NCBI RefSeq assembly: GCF_016861975.1
Contig: NZ_BOMB01000030.1
Coordinates: forward strand, 41,832-105,831
Source: Actinocatenispora rupis
Lineage (GTDB): Bacteria > Actinomycetota > Actinomycetes > Mycobacteriales > Micromonosporaceae
Reading direction: 5' to 3'
DNA: 64,000 nt
Shown: positions 50,627-59,141 of the stretch, piece by piece
Numbering within the stretch: the first letter of the stretch is position 1
Layout: every line of letters starts with the position of its first letter
Program-made: the position numbers and the translations under genes
Notes under the pieces: model-generated
What the model was told of the DNA's origin: nothing
What the model saw: the letters and a program-made list of their open reading frames with translations, nothing else
Database searches by the model: none

Positions 50627-51724
50627 TCAGGAGGTGGCGGTGGTGAGGGCTTTGGAGAGGCGGGCCAGGGCTTCGGTGAAGTCGTCCGGGGGGAGGTGAC
50701 CGAAGCCGAGGCGGAAGACGCGGTCCTCGTCGCCGAACCAGGAGCCGGGGGCGACGCGGGTGTCGAGCGCGGCGAGCTGGACGTGGAAGTCGGCGACGTC
50801 GACCTCGGGGGCGAGGCGCAGGCAGCAGAGGGCGCCACCGTCCGGGCGTACGAGGTCGACGGGGTGGTCGGCGACCCAGGCGGTGAGTTCGGCGAGAGTA
50901 CGGGCGAGGTGGGCGGCGCGCGGGGCGAGGATGGCGCGCTGCTGCCGGAGTACGCCGAGGGCGAGGTGCTCGTCGATGCCGGAGCAGGCGATGGTGCGGA
51001 GGAACTTCGCGTTGCGGAGCCGTTCGTACAGGTCGGGGTCGGTGGTGGTGAGCCAGCCGACGCGCAGGCCGGGCGCGCCGTGCGCCTTGGACAGCGACGA
51101 GCAGGTGACGACGCGCGGCGAGCGGGCCGCGGCGGACGGCGGCACCGGCGCGGGCCCGTACGTCGCGGCGCGGTAGGTCTCGTCGACGAGTACGACGGCG
51201 TCCGGCGCGGCACGTTCGGCGACGACGGCGAGCAGCTCGGCGAGCTCCGCGTCGGTGTAGCGGACGCCGGCCGGGTTCTGCGGGGAGGCGAGCGACACCA
51301 GGCGGGTCGCCGTGGTCAGCCGCTCGGCGACCGCCCCGACCGGCAGCCGGTACCCGTCGGCGAAGCGCGACGGCACCACGTCGACCGGCGACCCCAACCC
51401 CTTCGGCACCGTACGCGCGGGCGGGAAGCACGGCCCGACCACCACGACCCGGCCCGGTGCACGGTCCTGCGCCAGCAGGAACATCGCGCCGGCCGCCCCG
51501 ACCGTGACCAGCACCTGATCCGGGAGTACGCCGGCGTCGGCGGCGATCGCCGCGCGCAGCTCGGCGTCACCGGGCGACGTGCCGTAGTCGAGGGACAGCC
51601 CGGCGAGGCTGACCGGGTCGACGACCTCGCCGAGCCGGAGCGGCGGGGACGTGCTCTCGGCCAGGTCGTACCGGACGGGCGCGTCGATGAGGCTCGACAT
51701 CGAGCTGGCCGGAAATCGGGTCAT
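50627..51724 (-). CDS. PLP-dependent aminotransferase, class I/II
   Basis: A 365-residue fold-type I aminotransferase: SLDYGTSPGDAELRAAIAAD, SPQNPAGVRYTDAEL, VLVDETYRAATYG with the cofactor Asp, SLSKAHGAPGLRVGW with the Schiff-base Lys and Arg, and a C-terminal LGFGHLPPDDFTEALARLSKAL. It resembles the capreomycidine/alanine-type group; the substrate cannot be assigned. ATG codons at 51742, 51724 and 51700 are in frame and none has an ideal ribosome site. Confidence 0.82.
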   Translation of the reverse strand: MTRFPASSMSSLIDAPVRYDLAESTSPPLRLGEVVDPVSLAGLSLDYGTSPGDAELRAAIAADAGVLPDQVLVTVGAAGAMFLLAQDRAPGRVVVVGPCFPPARTVPKGLGSPVDVVPSRFADGYRLPVGAVAERLTTATRLVSLASPQNPAGVRYTDAELAELLAVVAERAAPDAVVLVDETYRAATYGPAPVPPSAAARSPRVVTCSSLSKAHGAPGLRVGWLTTTDPDLYERLRNAKFLRTIACSGIDEHLALGVLRQQRAILAPRAAHLARTLAELTAWVADHPVDLVRPDGGALCCLRLAPEVDVADFHVQLAALDTRVAPGSWFGDEDRVFRLGFGHLPPDDFTEALARLSKALTTATS

Positions 51725-51889
51725 TCTCCGATGTTCGGGCATTGCCCGGCTGCCTGCCAAGAGCCAATCACCGACCGCTGGCCCGGGCCTACACCACCCC
51801 GCCCCACCTCACCCGGGGTCCGGTGCGACCCGCGGCCACCGTCACCCGGAGCCGGCGCCACCGCGGGGCCGACGCCACCCGTACCAGGG

Positions 51890-52126
51890 TCAGAGGCCGA
51901 TGGGGGTGTCGGGGAGGTCGGTCCACAGCTGGCGCAGCTCGGCGTACTGCCGGTCGGGCAGGGTGTCGAGGAGGGCGAGCAGCGCGGGACGGGCGTCGGC
52001 GGTACGCGCGGCGGTGCGCAGCGCCTCGCGGCTGGCCGGTCCGGCGGCGAACGCGGACTCGACGTGGTCGGCGATCTCGATCCGGGTCACGGCGCGGACG
52101 GTGTCGACGGTGAGGGCGGGCGTCAT
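51890..52126 (-). CDS. DUF2795-like small protein
   Basis: A 78-residue protein with an N-terminal helix, SREALRTAARTADARPALLALLDTLPDRQY and a final LWTDLPDTPIGL. This fits the short actinobacterial DUF2795 family in which ALPDREY is conserved. Function unknown. No ribosome site is obvious. Confidence 0.6.
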   Translation of the reverse strand: MTPALTVDTVRAVTRIEIADHVESAFAAGPASREALRTAARTADARPALLALLDTLPDRQYAELRQLWTDLPDTPIGL

Positions 52127-52294
52127 CGATTCTCCCAGTGCGACAAGGGATTCCGGCCGACGTCGGCATCCGGTCGGCCCGGTGTGTCGCCGGGTTCAAC
52201 GATGTACCAACGGTTTCGACGCGCGGGCGTCACCCGGTCGGGTCGCCGGGGCGCGCGGTCCGCGCTGCGCGCAACCGATCCGGGTACCGGATGC

Positions 52295-52339
52295 GGCAGG
52301 GCCCCGGGGCCGGCGCGGCACCGGACCCGGGGCCCTGCC
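52295..52339. terminator. Hairpin upstream of the S53 3' end
   Basis: GGCAGGGCCCCGGG and its exact complement form a 14-bp stem with a 17-base loop. With the hairpin at 52384 it ends transcription of the minus-strand sedolisin. The rest of 52127-52415 shows nothing else. Confidence 0.7.
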
Positions 52340-52383
52340 CAGGGGAGTCGGGTACCGGCAGGCCGGTGTCCCGACGGGGGAGC

Positions 52384-52408
52384 CGGGGCCCGGTGGTGCC
52401 GGGCCCCG
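52384..52408. terminator. Second hairpin after the S53 gene
   Basis: CGGGGCCCGG, loop TGGTG, then the exact complement: a 10-bp GC stem seven bases beyond the sedolisin stop. Confidence 0.65.
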
Positions 52409-52415
52409 ACGTCCG

Positions 52416-53600
52416 TCACTGGAACGGCGTGATGCCGTTCGGGGTGCCGAGGCCGGTGGGCGCGTCGTACCCCTTGAGGCCGGTGCAGAGGTAGTCACCG
52501 CCGCAGTAGCCGTTGGAGCCGCCGACGGCGTCGAAGAACGCCTTCGGCTCGCCGTACAGCTTCTTGGGGGTGACGGTCTTCGCGTGGCCGGCGAGGGCGA
52601 TGACACCCGCGACGTACGGCGAGGAGGCGCTGGTGCCGCCGACGACGAGCCACCCCGCGTCCGCGCCCAGGCCGTACGTGTCGTAGACGGCGACGCCGGT
52701 GTCCGGGTCGGCGACGGCGGACACGTCGGCCGTGGTACGCATCCCGCAGTTCTTGTCCTTCTGCCAGGCCGGCTTGTCGACGTACGCGGAGCAGCCGCTG
52801 CCGGCGCCCTCCCACGCGGACTCCTTCCAGCCGCGCGCGTTCTTCGCCTTGGCGAGCGTGGTGCCGCCGACCGCGATCGTGCCGGGCAGTACGGCCGGGA
52901 ACGACGCGGCGGTGAAGCCGTCGTCGCCCGACGACGCCAGGATCGGTACGCCGGGGTGCGTGTAGTGCTTGGCGTAGTCCGACATGCCGTTGAACTCGTC
53001 GGTGCCGTAGCTGTTGGACACGACGGTGGCGCCGAGCTTGACGGCGGTGTCGACGGCCGCGCCGAGCGCCTCCAGGCTGGCGTCGTCGCCCTGGACGAGC
53101 AGGAGCTTGCAGGACGGGCAGGCGGCGGACGCCATCTGCAGGTCGAGCGCCGTCTCGACGCCCCAACCCGGGTCGCCCTCGGGCAGCGGCGACGTCCTGC
53201 CCTGCTGGTTGACGACGCGCAGGCAGCCGGACTTCACCGTGCACGCCGGCAGCCCGTACTGCTTGCGGTAGGCGGCGAGGTCCTTCTCCGCCGTCGGGTA
53301 CCCGTACGCGTCGACGATCGCGACGGTGCCGGTCCCGCCCTTCGCCGGCAGCTTGTACGCCGAGCGCAGGTCGGCCGGGCCGAACCCGTCCGGCGCGGCG
53401 TTCGGCGACACCGCCAGCCGGTGCGCCCCACCACCCGTCCGGTACTCGGCGAGGCAGCGCGCCTCGCCGGGGAAGCTGATGCGGCAGGCGGCGCGCGTGC
53501 TCGTACCGGGGGCGGCGGCCGCCGGCATGGTACCGGCGACGCCGACGGCCAGCGCCACGACGGCGCCCGCCACGAGCGCGCCGCGTACGGACCTTCTCAT
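52416..53600 (-). CDS. Secreted S53-family serine peptidase (sedolisin)
   Basis: A 394-residue protease with a signal peptide (ALVAGAVVALAVGVAGTMPAAAA). The sedolisin catalytic set is present: Glu149 and Asp153 in GWGVETALDLQ, the oxyanion Asp in SSGDDG and the nucleophile Ser324 in GGTSASSP. The usual N-terminal pro-kumamolisin prodomain of about 180 residues is absent; only about 90 residues precede the catalytic core. AGGAGG precedes the ATG. It lies just downstream of a secreted protein that looks like a protease pro-region. Confidence 0.88.
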   Translation of the reverse strand: MRRSVRGALVAGAVVALAVGVAGTMPAAAAPGTSTRAACRISFPGEARCLAEYRTGGGAHRLAVSPNAAPDGFGPADLRSAYKLPAKGGTGTVAIVDAYGYPTAEKDLAAYRKQYGLPACTVKSGCLRVVNQQGRTSPLPEGDPGWGVETALDLQMASAACPSCKLLLVQGDDASLEALGAAVDTAVKLGATVVSNSYGTDEFNGMSDYAKHYTHPGVPILASSGDDGFTAASFPAVLPGTIAVGGTTLAKAKNARGWKESAWEGAGSGCSAYVDKPAWQKDKNCGMRTTADVSAVADPDTGVAVYDTYGLGADAGWLVVGGTSASSPYVAGVIALAGHAKTVTPKKLYGEPKAFFDAVGGSNGYCGGDYLCTGLKGYDAPTGLGTPNGITPFQ

Positions 53601-53611
53601 CGGGTTCCTCC

Positions 53612-55636
53612 TCACTGGGCCGCCACCGTCACCGCGGCGTGCACGATCTGGGTGACCGTGGCGTGGGTCGAGTCGGTCGCGGTGACCTTGAGGGTCACCG
53701 TGTGGCCGGCGGCCGACGCCGGGTTGTCCCACCCGGCGGAGTACCGCCCTCCACCCAGGTCTTGCACGGAAGCCTTCGTCCAGTTCTTGCCGTCGTCGTA
53801 CGAGACGGCCACGGTCGCGCCCTCGATCGGCGTACGCGGGTTGCCTGCGGCGTGCGTCACGGTCAGCACCAGCGAACTGGCACCCACCGGTACGCGGCCG
53901 TCGAGCGTCTGGTCCACCGCGTACCGCGGGAGGAGAAGGTTGACGGGCGAGCACTTCGCGGTGGTGCCGTCGGCGCAGACGAACCGGCCCGGCACCCCGG
54001 CCGTACCGGAGTGCGTGGAGCTGAACGTCCACTCGGTGTGCGAGGTGGTCGACTGCGCGGTCCACGGCGCGCGCCGGGTCTGGTCGTACGCGATGCGGTA
54101 GCTGGACCGGGCCGCCGGTACGGGGAAGTCGCCGCCCACCACGTCCTTCTCGTCGGCGAGCTTCGCGCTGCCCCGGTACAGCACGAAGTGCGAGCTGGAG
54201 ACCGTACCGTCGCCGGGCGGGTCGAGGTAGCCGGAGTGGTCGGCGGTCGAGTCGGTGACCGGGGCGAGCCCGATGGACATCGTGTCGCTCTGCCGGCAGG
54301 CGCCGCAGTAGTAGTCGCCGACGCCGGTGTCACCGGGGATGCCGGGCGCGAGCGGGCCGCGCATCCAGTCGATGCGGGCCTGCTGGCCGGGGGAGAAGGT
54401 GCGCACCCCGGAGTCCATCTCGCCGTAGAAGTCGCCCTCGGCGAACCGGGCCACGACCATCGACGAGTACGTCAGGTCGGGGTCGTCGGCGCTGAGGTAG
54501 ACGGTGCGCCGCTCCGGCTGCGGCTGCTCGACACCGGCGCGGAACACCAGGAACTCCCACGGCAGCGCGGAGAACCAGACGCTCTGCCCGGTGCGGGGCT
54601 TGTCCGCGTAGTACCGGGTGTCGATGGTGGCGACGCTGTCCTCGGTCACCGCGTACCGCTGGTTGGTGCCGACCGCGCGGTCCGTCGCGAACTCCGCCTC
54701 GTACTGGTACGGCTCGGCGGTGCCCTTCGGCGACGTGAGCGTGGCGTGCACGTCCCAGTGCTGGACGCCCGGCCCGCTGGGGCTGGACGACACGTGGACG
54801 GGGTGCGACGCGTCGGTGGAGACGCCGGAGCTGAGGCCTGCGTCGTCGCTGGACCCGCGGGCCCAGGTCAGGTCGACGGCCTGGGTGTCGGCCGGCTTCG
54901 GCGTACCGATGCTCAGCTCGCTGGTGGCCTTGCGCATGTCGACGGTGCTGGTCACCGCCTTGCCGCTCACCGTGAACCGGCCGAACGAGATCCATTCGCC
55001 GGTGACGCTGGTGCCCGCCGCGTCGTACGTCGCGTGGTAGGCCATCAGCGCGTAGTGCCCGTCGGGGACGCTGATGCGCGCCTGGCCGTTCACCGCCTCC
55101 GGGAAGTTCGCGTACTTCCGCGAGTCGTCGACGTTCACCACGGCCAGGCCGGCGTCGTCGGCCGGCTTGCCCTGCGCGTCCAGCACCGTGATCGTGGCCG
55201 TACGCATCGGGAAGTTCGGGTGCACGCCGCCCGGGTTCACCCCCGTACGGCCGGCGGCGAGCGCGGTCACGTCGAACTGCGCGAGGCTCATTCCCTTGCC
55301 CAGCTTGGCAAGCGCCGTACCGGGCAGCACGTACGTGTCCTTGCCGAGGTGCTCGGTCAGGAACGTCTGGTGCGTACGCGTGGCCGGGGTGGCACCGCGG
55401 ACCCGGCCGCTGGCGTCCCGGGTGACGAGGAGCTTGTCCCCGGTGGGCAGGGTGACCCGGGTGGTGTGGCCGGTGTTGAGAGTCGGTCGCGGTGGGGTCG
55501 CGGTGGCCGCGGCCGGCAGTGCCGCGGCGGTGATGCCCGCGGCGCCGACGACCGCGACCGATGCGGCGACCATGCGCCGGACCGTGCCCGGCGCCCCCCG
55601 ATGCCGGGTCGCCGCCCGGCTCTTGTCTGGTTGCAT
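53612..55636 (-). CDS. Secreted S8-protease-like protein lacking the catalytic domain
   Basis: A 674-residue exported protein (VAASVAVVGAAGITAAALPAAA signal). Residues after about 50 (TTRVTLPTGDKLLVTRD, DTYVLPGTALAKLGKGMSLAQFDVTAL) match the pro-region that precedes subtilisin domains in large actinobacterial S8 peptidases. The remainder resembles their long C-terminal beta-rich regions. No Asp-His-Ser catalytic blocks were found. It ends 11 bases before the sedolisin ATG, so the two are probably one operon. It could act as chaperone, inhibitor or adhesin. Confidence 0.68.
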   Translation of the reverse strand: MQPDKSRAATRHRGAPGTVRRMVAASVAVVGAAGITAAALPAAATATPPRPTLNTGHTTRVTLPTGDKLLVTRDASGRVRGATPATRTHQTFLTEHLGKDTYVLPGTALAKLGKGMSLAQFDVTALAAGRTGVNPGGVHPNFPMRTATITVLDAQGKPADDAGLAVVNVDDSRKYANFPEAVNGQARISVPDGHYALMAYHATYDAAGTSVTGEWISFGRFTVSGKAVTSTVDMRKATSELSIGTPKPADTQAVDLTWARGSSDDAGLSSGVSTDASHPVHVSSSPSGPGVQHWDVHATLTSPKGTAEPYQYEAEFATDRAVGTNQRYAVTEDSVATIDTRYYADKPRTGQSVWFSALPWEFLVFRAGVEQPQPERRTVYLSADDPDLTYSSMVVARFAEGDFYGEMDSGVRTFSPGQQARIDWMRGPLAPGIPGDTGVGDYYCGACRQSDTMSIGLAPVTDSTADHSGYLDPPGDGTVSSSHFVLYRGSAKLADEKDVVGGDFPVPAARSSYRIAYDQTRRAPWTAQSTTSHTEWTFSSTHSGTAGVPGRFVCADGTTAKCSPVNLLLPRYAVDQTLDGRVPVGASSLVLTVTHAAGNPRTPIEGATVAVSYDDGKNWTKASVQDLGGGRYSAGWDNPASAAGHTVTLKVTATDSTHATVTQIVHAAVTVAAQ

Positions 55637-55947
55637 GTGCCATCCCCGTATCCAGAGCGGACGAGCCGCTGTCCGAAGGGTCGACCGCACGATAGAACCC
55701 GGTGAAAACCTTGTGGGACAACGGATTCCGGCTGCGGACACACCTCCGGCCGCCCTCACCGTTCGACCGGTCGTGAGGGCGGACTCCCCAGGTCCCTCAG
55801 ACAGGTAGACGCGCAAAGGCGCAGGAAGGTTGATCATCGTGCCAAGTTTCCTGCCGAAACGTGTTCTGCAACACAGTCGAGCGCGGCGACCGCGGTCGAT
55901 TCGGCCGGTACGTCCGGGCCCGCGCTCCCCACCATCCGGTACGGCGG

Positions 55948-55976
55948 TTGACGGTGCCGCCGCTCTCGCGCATTCT
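55948..55976 (+). promoter_or_regulatory. Promoter of the ssuABC operon
   Basis: TTGACG (55948-55953), 17 bases, CATTCT (55971-55976), in the 373-base divergent region. The rest of that region (55637-55947) contains only a doubtful short frame beginning at a GTG after AGGAAGG. Confidence 0.6.
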
Positions 55977-56009
55977 CTATAAAACCGATCGACTACTGAG
56001 GGAAGTCGG

Positions 56010-57050
56010 ATGACTCGTCGCCGCCGCCTGCTCGCGCTCGCCGTACCGCTGCTGCTCGGCCCGGCGCTCGCGGGCTGTTCGGGAGGCTCCGCCGACGCCG
56101 GCCCGACCAAGCTCCGCCTCGGCTACTTCCCGAACGTCACACACGCCGTACCGCTGGTCGGGCTCGGGAAGGGCATCTTCGCCACGTCGCTCGGCAAGAC
56201 CGCGACGGTCAGCGGCACCTCGTTCAACGCCGGCCCGGACGCCGTCACCGCGCTGCTGTCCGGCGCCATCGACGCCGCGTACGTCGGGCCCAACCCCACC
56301 GTGAACGCGTGGGCGCAGAGCCACGGCAGCGCCGTACAGGTGATCGCGGGTGCGGCGTCCGGCGGTGCGTCGCTCGTGGTCAGGCCCGGCATCAGGGACT
56401 GGGCCGGCCTCAAGGGGAAGAGCATCGCCACCCCGCAGCTCGGCAACACCCAGGACGTCTCCGCGCGGTACTTCCTGAAGAAGCACGGGCTGTCCACCAC
56501 CAAGCAGGGCGGCGGCGACGTACACGTCAAGCCGCAGTCCAACGGTGACGCGGTCACCGCGTACAAGTCGGGGGCGATCGACGGCGCGTGGCTGCCCGAG
56601 CCGTACGCGAGCCAGATCGTCAACGCCGGCGGGCACGTGCTCGTCGACGAGCGTTCGCTGTGGCCCGGCGGCCGCTTCGTCGTCACCGATCTGGTGGTAC
56701 GCAAGGACTTCGCGAAGGCGCACCCGGACGTGGTGAAGAAGCTGCTGGCCGGTCAGGTCGCGGCGAACGACTACATCCGCGCGCACCCGGCCGAGGCACA
56801 GCAGGTCGTCTCCGACCAGATCGGCAAGGTCTCCGGCAAGCCGCTCAAGCTCGACCTCGTCAAGCAGGCGTGGCCGAAGCTGGAGTTCACCAACGATCCG
56901 CTCGCCGACACGCTCGTCGCCGGCGCGAAGCACGCCGAGGACGTCGGGCTGCTCAAGTCCGTCGACCTCACCGGGATCTACGACCTGGGCCCGCTCAACG
57001 CCGTACTCAAGGCGAAGGGCGAGAAGCCCGTCTCCGCGGGTACGACGTGA
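56010..57050 (+). CDS. ssuA: Sulfonate-type ABC transporter substrate-binding lipoprotein
   Basis: A 346-residue SsuA/TauA/ThiY-like binding protein with lipobox ALAGC near residue 22. KLRLGYFPNVTHAVPLVGLGKGIF, NAGPDAVTALLSGAIDAAYVGPNP and GAIDGAWLPEPYASQIV are characteristic. It binds alkanesulfonates, taurine or a related organic acid outside the membrane. GAGGGAAG precedes the ATG. The next two genes overlap it and encode the ATPase and permease. Nitrate or pyrimidine precursors are alternative ligands. Confidence 0.85.
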   Translation: MTRRRRLLALAVPLLLGPALAGCSGGSADAGPTKLRLGYFPNVTHAVPLVGLGKGIFATSLGKTATVSGTSFNAGPDAVTALLSGAIDAAYVGPNPTVNAWAQSHGSAVQVIAGAASGGASLVVRPGIRDWAGLKGKSIATPQLGNTQDVSARYFLKKHGLSTTKQGGGDVHVKPQSNGDAVTAYKSGAIDGAWLPEPYASQIVNAGGHVLVDERSLWPGGRFVVTDLVVRKDFAKAHPDVVKKLLAGQVAANDYIRAHPAEAQQVVSDQIGKVSGKPLKLDLVKQAWPKLEFTNDPLADTLVAGAKHAEDVGLLKSVDLTGIYDLGPLNAVLKAKGEKPVSAGTT

Positions 57051-57850
57051 CCACCCGGGCGGACGGCACGGTACGGGAGGACGCCCGGCCGCCCGACGAC
57101 GCGGTACGCCCGGCCGTCGCCGTGAACGCCGTCGGCAAGGTGCACGGCCGCGGCGGCAACGCGGTCGTCGCGCTCGACGGCATCACGCTGACCGTCGAGC
57201 CGGGCGAGTTCGTGTGCGTGGTGGGCGCGTCCGGCTGCGGCAAGTCGACCCTGTTGTCGCTGGTCGCCGGCCTGGACGCGCCGACCACCGGCACCATCGA
57301 CGTGCCCGGCGGTACGCCGGCGCTGATGTTCCAGGAGTCGGCGCTGTTCCCGTGGCTGACCGTCGCCGGCAACGTGGAACTCGCACTCAAGCTGCACGGC
57401 GTCGGCCGCGCCGAACGCCGGGAACGCGCCCGCGAGCTGCTCGCCGCCGTACACCTGGCCGACTTCGCCCGGCGCCGGCCGCACCAGCTGTCGGGCGGGA
57501 TGCGGCAGCGGGCGGCGCTGGCCCGCACGCTCGCCCTGCGTACGCCGGTGCTGTTGATGGACGAGCCGTTCGGCGCGCTGGACGCGATGACCCGCGACCT
57601 GCTGCACGACGAGCTGGAACGCCTCTGGCGGCAGCGCGGCCCCGCCGTCCTGTTCGTGACCCACAACGTACGCGAGGCGGCCCGGCTCGCCGACCGGATC
57701 GTCCTGCTGTCCAGCCGGCCCGGCCGCGTCGTCTGGCAGACGCGCGTCGACACGCCGCGACCGCGCCGGATCGACTCGCCCGAGACCGCGGCGATCGCCG
57801 CCGACGTGACCGCGCGCCTGCGCGAGGAGGTACGCCGCCATGGCGGGTGA
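57047..57850 (+). CDS. ssuB: Sulfonate-type ABC transporter ATP-binding protein
   Basis: A 267-residue ATPase: Walker A GASGCGKST, Q-loop FQESALFPWLTV, signature LSGGMRQRAALARAL-type, Walker B LLMDEPFGALDAMTR, H-loop VTHNVREA. The FPWLTV Q-loop is typical of the SsuB/TauB/NrtD group. GTG overlaps the SsuA stop. Its end overlaps the permease by 11 bases. Confidence 0.88.
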   Translation: MTTRADGTVREDARPPDDAVRPAVAVNAVGKVHGRGGNAVVALDGITLTVEPGEFVCVVGASGCGKSTLLSLVAGLDAPTTGTIDVPGGTPALMFQESALFPWLTVAGNVELALKLHGVGRAERRERARELLAAVHLADFARRRPHQLSGGMRQRAALARTLALRTPVLLMDEPFGALDAMTRDLLHDELERLWRQRGPAVLFVTHNVREAARLADRIVLLSSRPGRVVWQTRVDTPRPRRIDSPETAAIAADVTARLREEVRRHGG

Positions 57851-58724
57851 CCCGGCACCGCCCACGACCTCGGCCGGCGACCTGCGCCGCGACCTGTCCG
57901 GACTGGACGCCCTCGAACTCGCCGGCGCCGCCCGCGAACGCAGCCGGCTGGCCACCGTACTCGGCGCGCTGTGGCCGAAGCTGCTCGCGCTGGCCCTCGC
58001 CGTACTCGTGTGGCAGGTCGTGGTGTGGTCCGGGTGGAAGCCCGACTACCTGCTGCCCGGCCCGGCCGCGGTCGCCCGCGGCATGGTCGACATCGTGCCG
58101 ACCGGCGAGTTCGCCTCGGCCGTGGCGACCACCATGCGCCGCGCCGTCACCGGGTTCGCGCTCGCCGCCGTGATCGGCTTCGTACTCGGGATCGCGGTGT
58201 CGCGGATCCGCGTGCTGCGCGCCGCGCTCGGCTCGATGATCACCGCGCTGCAGACCATGCCGTCGATCGCCTGGTTCCCGCTGGCGATCCTGCTCTACCA
58301 GCTCACCGAGGGCGCGATCCTCTTCGTCGTCGTACTCGGTGCCGCGCCGGCCATCGCCAACGGCGTCATCGCCGGCGTTGACTACGTACCGCCGGTGCTG
58401 GTGCGGGTGGGGCGCAACATCGGCGCCCGCGGCCTCGGCCTCTACCGGTACGTGGTGGCGCCGGCGTCGCTGCCGTCCATCGTGGCCGGGCTCAAGCAGG
58501 GCTGGGCGTTCGCGTGGCGCAGCCTGATGGCCGGCGAACTGCTCGTCACGATCGCCAACCGGCCCGCCCTCGGCGAACTCCTCGACGTGTACCGCGAACA
58601 GTCCGACTCGCTGCACCTCATCGCCATGATGATCGTCGTACTCGCGGTCGGGCTCGTCATCGACGCGCTGTTCGGCCAGGTGGACGCCGCGATCCGGCGC
58701 CGCTGGGGGATGACCGGCGGCTGA
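57840..58724 (+). CDS. ssuC: Sulfonate-type ABC transporter permease
   Basis: A 294-residue permease with six membrane helices: LLPGPAAVARGMVDIV, TMRRAVTGFALAAVIGFVLGIAV and an EAA-type loop (RVGRNIGARGLGLYRYVVAPASLPSIVAGLKQGWAFAWRSLMAGE). ATG overlaps ssuB. It completes a sulfonate-type importer; no monooxygenase (SsuD) is encoded in the window. Confidence 0.88.
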   Translation: MAGDPAPPTTSAGDLRRDLSGLDALELAGAARERSRLATVLGALWPKLLALALAVLVWQVVVWSGWKPDYLLPGPAAVARGMVDIVPTGEFASAVATTMRRAVTGFALAAVIGFVLGIAVSRIRVLRAALGSMITALQTMPSIAWFPLAILLYQLTEGAILFVVVLGAAPAIANGVIAGVDYVPPVLVRVGRNIGARGLGLYRYVVAPASLPSIVAGLKQGWAFAWRSLMAGELLVTIANRPALGELLDVYREQSDSLHLIAMMIVVLAVGLVIDALFGQVDAAIRRRWGMTGG

Positions 58725-58777
58725 CGGATTGGCCGGATCGCCGCGCGGGCACCCGCCCCAGCCGGTACGGTCCCGGC

Positions 58778-59110
58778 ATGGAGAAGTCGTCGCTCACCGC
58801 GCTCGCCCGGGAGCAGCTCGCCGCGGCCCTCCGCGCCCCCAACGGCCGCAGTTCCAGCACCGTGTACGGCGGGCACGAGCGCCGGCTCCGGCAGACCGTG
58901 ATCGCCCTCGCCGCCGGCGAGATGCTCCGCGAGCACGACAACCCGGGCGAGGCCACCGTCCTCGTCCTGTCCGGCCGGGTACGGCTGGCGACCGCCGACG
59001 CCGCCTGGGACGGTACCGACGGGGACCTGATCAACGTGCCGCACGCCCGGCACACCCTGGAGGCGCTCGCCGACTCCGTGGTCCTGCTCACCGCCGTCCC
59101 GCTCGCCTGA
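58778..59110 (+). CDS. Cupin-domain protein
   Basis: A 110-residue single-cupin protein: VIALAAGEMLREHDNPGEATVLVLSGRVRLATAD and DLINVPHARHTLEALADSVVLL. Metal-binding His residues are visible in the second strand pair. ATG at 58778 lies eight bases after TACGGT, suggesting a leaderless transcript. Probably a small regulator or metal-binding protein. A terminator separates it from the next gene. Confidence 0.8.
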   Translation: MEKSSLTALAREQLAAALRAPNGRSSSTVYGGHERRLRQTVIALAAGEMLREHDNPGEATVLVLSGRVRLATADAAWDGTDGDLINVPHARHTLEALADSVVLLTAVPLA

Positions 59111-59115
59111 CCCCA

Positions 59116-59138
59116 TTTCCCTTGTACGACAAGGGAAA
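59116..59138. terminator. Bidirectional hairpin terminator
   Basis: TTTCCCTTGT, loop ACG, ACAAGGGAAA: a perfect 10-bp stem between the convergent cupin and TIGR01777 genes. Confidence 0.75.
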
Positions 59139-59141
59139 CAG

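Noticed and set aside
55829..55984. Leader peptide regulating ssuABC
   Set aside because: A GTG frame with a ribosome-site-like AGGAAGG exists, but it lacks the Cys codons of sulfur-gene attenuators and runs through the promoter.
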